Positions 1 to 6,815 of a stretch of 64,000 nucleotides of DNA are shown piece after piece. Both the position numbers and the translations under genes were made by a program. Within the stretch, counting starts at the first letter, position 1, and every line of letters starts with the position of its first letter. The stretch is taken from NCBI GenBank assembly GCA_009843735.1, contig VYCW01000041.1, positions 25,879-89,878 on the forward strand. The letters are read 5' to 3'. The DNA is from Acidimicrobiaceae bacterium. Its GTDB lineage: Bacteria > Actinomycetota > Acidimicrobiia > Acidimicrobiales > Aldehydirespiratoraceae. The notes beneath the pieces are model-generated. The model saw nothing but the letters and a program-made list of their open reading frames with translations, ran no database searches and had not been told where the DNA came from.

Positions 1-257
1 GGGCATTCGACCGCACCGAGCCGCAGCAGGGCCAGCATGGTGACTACCGCCTCCGGGTGGTTGGGCGACATGTGGCAGACCACATCGCCCGCGCCCACCC
101 CGGCTGCGACCAGACCGCCCGCCAGCCTCTCAGCCGCGTCCATCAGCTCGACCCAGGTCCAGAGCCCGCCATCGAAGTCGAGCACTACCCGGTCGGGATG
201 CTCCTGGGTCCGGGCCACACATAACGACCACAGATCCGTGTGCCAAGAGCGGGTCAC
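1..257 (-). CDS. Acyl-CoA synthetase / AMP-dependent ligase, N-terminal part
   Basis: The reading frame covers the first 85 codons of an AMP-binding (ANL superfamily) enzyme and runs off the left edge. The N-terminal sequence is typical of the family: an early HPDRVVLDF, then a TWVEL segment, AAERLAGGLVAAGVGAGD, and a conserved PNHPEAVVTMLALLRLGAV helix. ANL enzymes activate a carboxylic acid as acyl-AMP and then the CoA thioester. The GTG start lies in the first copy of a 32-bp tandem repeat, 28 bases beyond the stop of the previous gene. In the second copy the same GTG overlaps that stop as GTGA, which was probably the ancestral arrangement. As the last visible gene of the carboxylase operon, it could activate the beta-keto acid product; that role is inference. 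Confidence 0.85.
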   Translation of the reverse strand, partial: MTRSWHTDLWSLCVARTQEHPDRVVLDFDGGLWTWVELMDAAERLAGGLVAAGVGAGDVVCHMSPNHPEAVVTMLALLRLGAVEC

Positions 258-322
258 GGCTTCACGACCCGGAACTTGGGGAGGGTCACGGCTTCACGAC
301 CCGGAACTTGGGGAGGGTCACG
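251..322. repeat. 32-bp tandem duplication, about 2.25 copies
   Basis: Two identical 32-base units occupy 251-282 and 283-314, and an eight-base third copy (GGGTCACG) follows. The unit carries the last codons and stop of the OB-fold gene together with the GTG of the synthetase gene. Because 32 is not a multiple of three, the coupled GTGA overlap in copy two is out of frame for the synthetase, and only the GTG in copy one is in frame. Confidence 0.9.
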
Positions 323-699
323 CCCTCGGAGCGGTCCTCGAAGGTGGCCTCGACCCGGTCGCCGATCGCCAGCCGCGCCAGGTCGGGCTCGACGAGGTTG
401 ACCAGGAGCCGGGGGCCCTCGTCCAGCTCTATCACCGCCACGACGTAGGGCACGTCATCGGCCCAGGTGTCGTCGTAGAAGGCCACGTGGACCTCGGTGA
501 ACGTCCACACCGCTCCCCCGCCGCCCACCGCCCGCCAGGAAAGCTCGCGGCTCCAACAGCCGGGACAGAGCTCACGGGGAGGGAAGAACACCAGACCGCA
601 GGCATCGCATCGGGGCAGCACGAGTTCGTGCCGGGCGGCCGCCTCCCAGTACGGCGCGGCGGCTGTGTCGGTGAGATCGGGGCGGGGCTTGCCGGTCAC
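286..699 (-). CDS. DUF35-type zinc-ribbon/OB-fold protein, partner of the thiolase-like protein
   Basis: This 137-residue protein has a four-Cys zinc ribbon (C31, C34, C45, C48, as CDAC and CPGC) followed by an OB-fold with the usual VPYVVAVIELDEGPRLLVNL core and a closing ATFE strand. Proteins of this family form complexes with thiolase-like or lipid-transfer proteins, and in the steroid-degrading ChsH2/Ltp2 pair the OB-fold protein binds the acyl-CoA. The start is GTG at 699, overlapping the thiolase stop as GTGA, so the two are translationally coupled. A start further upstream would run deep into the thiolase gene. The substrate cannot be read from the sequence. Confidence 0.88.
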   Translation of the reverse strand: MTGKPRPDLTDTAAAPYWEAAARHELVLPRCDACGLVFFPPRELCPGCWSRELSWRAVGGGGAVWTFTEVHVAFYDDTWADDVPYVVAVIELDEGPRLLVNLVEPDLARLAIGDRVEATFEDRSEGVTLPKFRVVKP

Positions 700-1856
700 T
701 GGCCTCGTCCCAGCACCATCGTCGAGAAGGTGGAGAACACCCCGCCGTTGCCGTGGGCCACCACCACCTCGGCGCCGTCCACCTGGCGGCGACCGGCCGA
801 GCCCTGAAGCTGGCGTACCGCGTCGAGCAGGTGGAACACGCCGCCCGCATGGCCGTGCGAGAGCATCCCGCCGTGGAGGTTGACCGGGCAGGCCGAGCCC
901 AGCGCCAGCGCACCCGACTCGGCGTAGGGCCCGCCCTCGCCCTCGCCGCAAAGGCCCAGGGCCTCCACCCCGGCCACCACGCTGAAGGTGCAGGCGTCAT
1001 GTATGTAGACAGCGTCGGCATCCGCCACGGTCAGGCCGGCCCGCTCGAAGGCCCGCCTCGCCGCCGACGGCCCGCCCAACTCGTGCAGGTCGGGGGCCTG
1101 TGAGGGAATGTGGTGGGTGGCCGCCGAGCCGTAGCCGAGGATCCGGGCGTAGGGCGTGCCCAGGCTGCGGGCCCGGTCGATGGAGGTCACCACGAAGGCG
1201 CCGCCCGCGTCGGAGATCAGCGAGCAATCGAGCCGCCGCAGCGGCGACGAGATCATGGGCGACGCCTGGTGGTCGTCCAGGGTGATCGGCTCGCGCTTGT
1301 GGGCGTTGTCGTTGAGGGAGGCGTGATGGCGGGAGGTCACCGCCACCGCGCCGAACTGCTCGCTGGTGGTGCCGTAGAGGTGCATGTGACGCTGGGCGAA
1401 CAGGGCGTATCCGCTGATCATGGCGATCTGGCCGTAAGGCGCCTCGAAGTCCTCGCCGCCGGTGAGCGTGCCCGGCGCCCGGCCCCGGCCCGAGCGGCGG
1501 ATCGAGATGCCGTTCTCGCCGTAGGTGCACAGCGCCGCAGTGCACATGTCGGCATCGATGGCCGCAGCCACGTTGAGCAGCGCGGCGTGGTGGGTGCCGG
1601 GACCGCCGACGTCGGCGACCACGGCCAGCTCGGGCCGCAGACCCAGGTGCTCGGCCACCCGGGCCGCGTGCAGCATCATCGCCTGGGAGTAGCCCGAGAA
1701 CGAGAACACGCCGTCGATGTCGTGCTTGGTCAGGCCGGCGTCGGCCACCGCGGCCACGCCTGCTTCGGCCTGGAGGCTGATGGCGCTGCGGCCGGGCAAC
1801 TTGCCGATAGCCGTCTCCGCCACCCCGACGATGGCGATGCCGTCGAGCACGCTCAC
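696..1856 (-). CDS. Thiolase-fold (SCP-x/lipid-transfer type) protein
   Basis: The 386-residue product has a thiolase fold: an N-terminal VAIVGVAET-type strand, a middle region with SDAGGAFVV, and a C-terminal NLHGG...GHAGG motif carrying the active-site His. The position where thiolases carry the nucleophilic Cys reads DVGGPGTHHA and has no Cys. That resembles Ltp2-type proteins, which act as retro-aldolases rather than Claisen enzymes. The GTG start overlaps the stop of the HyuA-like gene as GTGA, and the stop overlaps the OB-fold gene in the same way. It probably cleaves or condenses the activated product of the carboxylase. Thiolysis, retro-aldol cleavage and acyl binding all remain possible. 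Confidence 0.85.
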   Translation of the reverse strand: MSVLDGIAIVGVAETAIGKLPGRSAISLQAEAGVAAVADAGLTKHDIDGVFSFSGYSQAMMLHAARVAEHLGLRPELAVVADVGGPGTHHAALLNVAAAIDADMCTAALCTYGENGISIRRSGRGRAPGTLTGGEDFEAPYGQIAMISGYALFAQRHMHLYGTTSEQFGAVAVTSRHHASLNDNAHKREPITLDDHQASPMISSPLRRLDCSLISDAGGAFVVTSIDRARSLGTPYARILGYGSAATHHIPSQAPDLHELGGPSAARRAFERAGLTVADADAVYIHDACTFSVVAGVEALGLCGEGEGGPYAESGALALGSACPVNLHGGMLSHGHAGGVFHLLDAVRQLQGSAGRRQVDGAEVVVAHGNGGVFSTFSTMVLGRGQ

Positions 1857-3877
1857 GCCGAGCGCTCCCACAGCAGGCTGTCGGCGTCGGTCCGGCGGCA
1901 TGACCAGCGGGGCGGGATTGCGTGGACATTCCCCGCGCATTCGATGAGCGCGGGACCTTGCACCACCTCCTCTGCGGTCAGGTCGTCCAGATCGACCAGC
2001 CGCGTTGACAGGAAATCCTCGGGCCAGCCCACGTTGCGCTCGCGGGCCCGCTCATCCCCCTGTCGAGGTACGCCGGCAGGTCGATCGCCGCCGCGCCGCA
2101 GGCCTGCGTGATCGGCGGATGACCAAGCTCCGTTCCCGGTATGGCGGCCGGCTGCGATCCGGTCCAAGACCTCGGCGGGTACCTCCGGCGGCAGGGAGAG
2201 CGTCTCAACGGCCACCGCGACGACTGGTCGTGCCGCCCCGTCGGCATGGTCGGCTGCCGCGAGTACCTGCGACGCGGCCTCGGCGAGGTCCCCGTCAACG
2301 GTCACTTCGACCGTCTGCGCGGCGCCGCTGTCATCGACCAGTTCGACATCGACGGGGGCCGCCGCGACCGGCAGCCGCTCGGCCTGGAGGTCCAGCCGGG
2401 CTCGGGCCAGCAGACGGGCCAGGACCGTGGTCGCCTCCTCGCCGGGCTCCATGCTGGCCTCGTAGCGTTGCCTGGCGAGGCTGTCGACCAGGCCGCGGGC
2501 GCTGTAGACGCTGCTATGGGCGAACGACCGGACCCGGCCGATTCCCGCCGATTCGGCCACCCCGCCGGCGTGGAGCGGGCCTGCACCGCCGAAGGCGTAC
2601 AGCGTGGCGTCGGCCGCGTCGACGCCAGCGTCGGCGAGGACCGACTTCAGCGCGGCCGCCGCCTTGGCGTGGGCCGCGGCCCGGACCATGAGCGCGGCGT
2701 CCACCGGCTCACCACCGGCCAAGGGCGCGATGGCGTCGCACGCCGGCTCGACATCGAGCACGATGTCGCCGGGCAGCACCTGACCCTCGTCCAGGAAGCA
2801 CAGCGTCACGTCGGCGTCGGTGAGAGTCGGCCGGACGCCGCCCCGGCCGAACGCCGCCGGCCCCGGCACCGCTCCTGCGCTGTCGGGCCCCACCGTCACC
2901 ACCCCCGAGGAGTCGACGGAGGCGATCGACGATCCGCCCAGGCCGACGGACACGATGCCGGCCACCGGCAGCGCGACCCGCACACCCCGGATCTCGGGCG
3001 TTGGATCGACTTCGAAGGCTCCGTCGACCACCAGGCCGATGTCGAGGGTGGTGCCGCCCATGTCGAAGGCCACCGCGGCCGCGTCGCCGTAGCGACCGGC
3101 CTGGGCCGCGGCGAGTCCCAGCCCCGCCGCGGGTCCGGAGCTGTAGGTGCTGACCGCGGCGGTCCGGGCTGTGCGGCTGCACGTGCCGTCGGAGCGGGCG
3201 GCCAGCAGCGGCACGGTCAGCCCGTAGTGCTGGAGGATCCCCTCGGTGCGGTACAGGAGCTTGGCCATGGGCCGGCTCAGATAGGCGTTGAGCACCGCTG
3301 TGCTGGTGCGGACCGCGTCGTCGGAGGTGCCGGCCGTCTCCCATCCCATCGTCAGGGGCATCGAGCGCAGGTAGTGGGCCGGGTAGCGGTCTCGCACCAG
3401 TTCCCGCAGACGGGTCTCGTCCTCGCGGCGCTCAGCGCGCAGGCTGACCACCGTCTGGCGCACACCACGTTGAACGAGATCGCGGCACATCCTGAGCACC
3501 TCTTCGACCGCGGAGGCAGGGCTCACGCCCACTACGTGGTCGGGATCGACGAACACGCCGAGCGCGGGGGCGGGGTCCGACGGTCCGTACAGCGACTTCT
3601 CCGCCCCGGCCTCGACGAGCAGCCCCACGGTGTCGCCGGTGCCGGTGACGACGGCGTTGGTGCCGATGGTGGTGGCCAGCCGGAACAGGCCGACGTCGGC
3701 CAGGAAGTCCTCCAGAGAGGTGTCGAACGTGGCTGCGCCCCCGGCCAGGCACGCCATCACCGAGCGGGTCAAGTCGAAGTGCGTGGTGGGGACCTTGACC
3801 GACGCGGCCAGCTCCCCGTTGGAGAACACCCCGTCGGTGAAGGTGCCGCCCATGTCGATGCCGACCGAGTAGGTCAC
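1853..3877 (-). CDS. Second hydantoinase A/acetone-carboxylase beta-like ATPase subunit
   Basis: This 674-residue member of the HyuA/oxoprolinase family carries the ASKHA phosphate-binding signatures IDMGGTFTDG at the N-terminus, FDMGGTTLDIG in the middle and FGGAGPLHAGG. The family couples ATP hydrolysis to ring opening or to phosphorylation of an enolate for carboxylation. The GTG start overlaps the upstream stop as GTGA. Between about 2054 and 2160 the annotated frame has poor codon use (CGA, CCT, GTA, TCA) while the neighbouring frame reads well, and both ends then return to frame. Two compensating indels are the simplest explanation, one of them at a C5 run (2054-2058). The rest of the gene looks intact. 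A second HyuA-like subunit in one operon recalls acetophenone carboxylase. Confidence 0.88.
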   Translation of the reverse strand: MTYSVGIDMGGTFTDGVFSNGELAASVKVPTTHFDLTRSVMACLAGGAATFDTSLEDFLADVGLFRLATTIGTNAVVTGTGDTVGLLVEAGAEKSLYGPSDPAPALGVFVDPDHVVGVSPASAVEEVLRMCRDLVQRGVRQTVVSLRAERREDETRLRELVRDRYPAHYLRSMPLTMGWETAGTSDDAVRTSTAVLNAYLSRPMAKLLYRTEGILQHYGLTVPLLAARSDGTCSRTARTAAVSTYSSGPAAGLGLAAAQAGRYGDAAAVAFDMGGTTLDIGLVVDGAFEVDPTPEIRGVRVALPVAGIVSVGLGGSSIASVDSSGVVTVGPDSAGAVPGPAAFGRGGVRPTLTDADVTLCFLDEGQVLPGDIVLDVEPACDAIAPLAGGEPVDAALMVRAAAHAKAAAALKSVLADAGVDAADATLYAFGGAGPLHAGGVAESAGIGRVRSFAHSSVYSARGLVDSLARQRYEASMEPGEEATTVLARLLARARLDLQAERLPVAAAPVDVELVDDSGAAQTVEVTVDGDLAEAASQVLAAADHADGAARPVVAVAVETLSLPPEVPAEVLDRIAAGRHTGNGAWSSADHAGLRRGGDRPAGVPRQGDERARERNVGWPEDFLSTRLVDLDDLTAEEVVQGPALIECAGNVHAIPPRWSCRRTDADSLLWERSA

Positions 3878-4623
3878 GGCCGGGCCACCACCTGTGCCAG
3901 CGCACGGGCTGCCTGTCGCACCAGGCCGGGCGAGACGCTCCCGGCGAGCGGGGCGGTGACGACTTCCTCAGGCTCACCGGCGGCGCGGATGCGGTCCAGC
4001 CCGCGCTCCAGTGCCGCGGCCGAGTCGAAGGCCTCGGCCGTGAGGTAGCCCAGCCCCGGCGAGCAGCCCATCTCAGAGACCCAGCGGTCGTAGCCCAACG
4101 ACTCCACATCGTCGAGACCACTCGCGACGAGCACCAGGTCGATGCGCAGATGTGCGGCCGCGTTGAGGAGGGGGCGATGAGCCTCGGCCGCGGCTTGGTC
4201 GCCGGCCCACGAAGCCGCCGCTTCCTCCACCACAGCGGCTCGCCGCACCCCGCAGACGCCCAGCGACCGGATCCTGTCCACCGCGGCGTCCGAGGCGTCA
4301 TCGAGAAGATCTTGAACGTCCCGGTCCGCCGAACTACATGCAAGATTCCCACCTCTGCGGTGGTTTTTTGACAGAAGTTCGTCGGACAGCGGTCCCGGCA
4401 CCACTCCGAGCACAGGAAGGGCTCCGGGGGTTGCCACCAGTCCGGCCGCCACCGAGTCGGGATCCCGGGCCTCGTCAGGTCGCGGCGGGCCGCAGAACGC
4501 CAGTCCCAGCGCCCTCGACCCCTCGTCGATGCAGCGGACCTGGCCGTCGATGCCGTCGGGCCAGGCGCGGCCCAGCGCGGCGGCGCACAATGCGCCGGGC
4601 ACCAGCGCCGTCAACAGGGTCAT
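3874..4623 (-). CDS. Unknown protein inside the carboxylase operon
   Basis: I do not recognise this 249-residue protein. It looks soluble, with Ala/Leu-rich helices and no transmembrane segment. The chosen ATG overlaps the HyuB stop as ATGA; an in-frame ATG nine bases upstream is less likely. The stop overlaps the next gene as GTGA. Residues about 80-98 are encoded by an unusually AT-rich stretch (roughly 4331-4385) with codons such as AAA, AGA, TGT and AGT that its neighbours avoid, so a small insertion is possible. Acetophenone carboxylase has an extra subunit (Apc5) of unclear role, and this gene sits where such a subunit would be expected. A very weak feel of Asp/Glu-racemase-like proteins is not enough to assign function. 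Confidence 0.6.
   Translation of the reverse strand: MTLLTALVPGALCAAALGRAWPDGIDGQVRCIDEGSRALGLAFCGPPRPDEARDPDSVAAGLVATPGALPVLGVVPGPLSDELLSKNHRRGGNLACSSADRDVQDLLDDASDAAVDRIRSLGVCGVRRAAVVEEAAASWAGDQAAAEAHRPLLNAAAHLRIDLVLVASGLDDVESLGYDRWVSEMGCSPGLGYLTAEAFDSAAALERGLDRIRAAGEPEEVVTAPLAGSVSPGLVRQAARALAQVVARP
4349..4369 (+). terminator. Hairpin plus T6 within the unknown gene, plus-strand orientation
   Basis: CCACC (4349-4353), a TCTGC loop and GGTGG (4359-4363) are followed directly by six T residues. On the plus strand this is a textbook intrinsic terminator shape, although the stem is only five base pairs. It lies antisense inside a coding region, so it could stop antisense transcripts or be chance within an AT-rich insertion. 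Confidence 0.35.
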
Positions 4624-6815
4624 CGGTGCCATGCCCCGCCGTCCGGAGGCGGCTCGGTCGGGTACTCGCGGTCGTCGACCACCTGCACCGGCGCCGGGAA
4701 CTCCCCGTAGTGGCGCAACGCCTCGGGCGGGGGCCGGCGCTGGGACCAGTCGGCCACGAAGTCGTCGTAGGGCCGTCCCTGCCGTCTGCGTTCGGCCCGG
4801 ATCTCGGCCCGGCGGGCCTCGGTGGCCTCGTCGTCGACCCGGTCCCCGCTCGTAGCCAGCACCACGCCGTAGAGCCGGGCAGCCAGCTCCGGTGAGGTGA
4901 TCCCGTCGGCGATGTCACCGAGCACCGCTTCCGGGTCGCGCTCCAGCACGTCGCCGTAGCCGCCGCCGCAGCCCCGGGCCAGCACCACCACGTCGCCGTC
5001 GCTCACCGTCTCACCCTCGGAGTTGGTGTGCCCGAAGGCGTAGTCGCCCGAGATGCGGCGCCCGTCGGCCAGCTCCCGCACGCTCATGGGCAGGTCATCG
5101 GCCCCGGCCACCATCAGCTCCTTGGCGTCGGAGCCCCGGATGATGATGCGGGGCTGGGCGGCGCCCGAGTAGCCCCCGAACAGCCCGTAGTTCTTGGTGA
5201 ACCGGCTGCCGGTGCCCACAGAGTTGGTGCCCAGCTGCGGCGTGCCGTGGATCACGAAGCAGTCGGTGAGGCCCACCCCGCCCCGGTACCGGCCCAGCCC
5301 GCACACGTCCTGGTCGAAGCGGTTACGGAACAGGTACACCCACGGGAACTTGCGCTCCTGCTCCTCGGGTCCGGGGCAGTCCACCACCATGGCCCAGAAG
5401 AACCCGGCGCTGTGCTCGCCGTCGAGGTCGAAGCGGGCGCCCTGGCCGGTGGCGTTGCCGTTGGCCGGCCCGCCGGCGATCGGGTTGCCGTACTGGCCGG
5501 TGCCCCCGAACTGGATCAGCAGCAGGTTCTCGGCGAAGGGGGCGGCCACCCCGGTGCGGTGGGGGCTGTCGTGCAGCATGCGCATGGCGGCCAGCAGCAG
5601 GCCCTGCACCACCACCCGGCCGGTGTGGCTGCCCGAGCCGGTGCCCGCGTCGCGGCTGGGGGCGTTGACGATGCTGGGCGGAGCGGTGAGCTTGATCGGA
5701 TCGAACAGGCCGATCGACCAGCGCAGCCCCCGGAACACGGTCGGGAACAGCGCGGCGGCCGAGGCGGCCCGGGCCAGGTGCCAGCGCAAGTGGAACGGCC
5801 CGATGCCGGGCTCGGGCGAGGCCCCGGCCATGTCGACGATCAGCTCGTCGCCCTGCTTGTGGAGTTCGACCGGCAACCGGATGAGGCCGTCCTCGATGCC
5901 GATGGTGTCGAGGAACACGACCGATCGGTACACACCGTCGTTGAAGCCGGCGATGCGACGGCGGGCCAGCTCGGCCGAGGTCTTGATCGACCGCCGGAGC
6001 CCGGCCGCCACAAACGGGGCTCCCCTGCGCTCCACCTCCCGCAGTAGCTGCTGGCGCAGCCGCACGCACACCGCCAGGCGGGCCTTCATGTCGAGGGAGT
6101 TCTGCCGGGGTGTGCGCACCGAGTTCAGCAGGAACTCGAGGTGGTCGGTGTGGAACCGGAAGTCGGTGCCCACCCGCAGCGGGGTGATGTGCAGGCCCTC
6201 CTCGTAGCGGGTGCCGATCTCGGGCGACCAGCCGCCGGGAGAGCGCGACCCTGTCTCGCCCTGATGACCGCCGCAGGCCACCCAGGCCAGAAGCTCGCCG
6301 CCGGCGAACACCGGCATCATCAGGAAGTGGTCGTAGGTGTGCACCCCGCCGGCGTCGGGGTCGTTGAAGAAGAAGATGTCGCCGTCGGCCAGCCCGACGG
6401 TGGGGTCGTCGACGTAGTGCTTGAGCACGTACTTGACCGGCCCGTAGTGCAGCAGGGCGTGCAGGATCACCCCGGTGGACATGCCGGCCAGGTCGCCCCT
6501 GGCGGTGAAGATGCCCACGCCGAGGTCACCGGCCTGGAGCATCTCGGCCATGCTCAGGTACTTGCAGACGTCACGGCCGTCGTCGATGATCGAGTCGAGC
6601 TTGTGCAGGAAGATCTCGAGGTCTACAGGGTCGAGGCTGCCCTCTCCGGCCAGCTCCCGCTCGGTGGGCTCCTCCAGCACCTCGCGGTGGAGGACCTCGG
6701 GGTCGAGGCCCGGGCCGGGCTTCATGAGCGGGCGACCGAAGCGGGCGATGCGCTCGTCGAGGTCCATGCCGGCCACGTCCAGCAGCCGGGCACCGGTCGT
6801 CGGGGTGGTGGTCAC
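4620..6815 (-). CDS. Hydantoinase B/acetone-carboxylase alpha-like subunit
   Basis: The 731-residue product is a full-length HyuB-family protein. Recognisable blocks include DPVDLEIFLHKLDSI near residue 65, the DIFFFNDPDAGGVHTYDH metal-site region, a GGHQGETGSRSPGG segment, and the late glycine-rich RYRGGVG. In acetone and acetophenone carboxylases the HyuB-like subunit forms the carboxylation site next to the ATP-using HyuA-like subunit, and in hydantoinases the same pair opens an imide ring. The GTG start overlaps the upstream HyuA stop as GTGA and its stop overlaps the next start as ATGA. Presence of the gamma-like subunit in the same operon favours a carboxylase over a hydantoinase. Confidence 0.92.
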   Translation of the reverse strand: MTTTPTTGARLLDVAGMDLDERIARFGRPLMKPGPGLDPEVLHREVLEEPTERELAGEGSLDPVDLEIFLHKLDSIIDDGRDVCKYLSMAEMLQAGDLGVGIFTARGDLAGMSTGVILHALLHYGPVKYVLKHYVDDPTVGLADGDIFFFNDPDAGGVHTYDHFLMMPVFAGGELLAWVACGGHQGETGSRSPGGWSPEIGTRYEEGLHITPLRVGTDFRFHTDHLEFLLNSVRTPRQNSLDMKARLAVCVRLRQQLLREVERRGAPFVAAGLRRSIKTSAELARRRIAGFNDGVYRSVVFLDTIGIEDGLIRLPVELHKQGDELIVDMAGASPEPGIGPFHLRWHLARAASAAALFPTVFRGLRWSIGLFDPIKLTAPPSIVNAPSRDAGTGSGSHTGRVVVQGLLLAAMRMLHDSPHRTGVAAPFAENLLLIQFGGTGQYGNPIAGGPANGNATGQGARFDLDGEHSAGFFWAMVVDCPGPEEQERKFPWVYLFRNRFDQDVCGLGRYRGGVGLTDCFVIHGTPQLGTNSVGTGSRFTKNYGLFGGYSGAAQPRIIIRGSDAKELMVAGADDLPMSVRELADGRRISGDYAFGHTNSEGETVSDGDVVVLARGCGGGYGDVLERDPEAVLGDIADGITSPELAARLYGVVLATSGDRVDDEATEARRAEIRAERRRQGRPYDDFVADWSQRRPPPEALRHYGEFPAPVQVVDDREYPTEPPPDGGAWHR

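Noticed and set aside
2141..4048. Open frame of 635 codons on the plus strand across the HyuA gene
   Set aside because: It lies opposite conserved ATPase motifs and consists of Gln/Arg/Gly-rich sequence without domain features.
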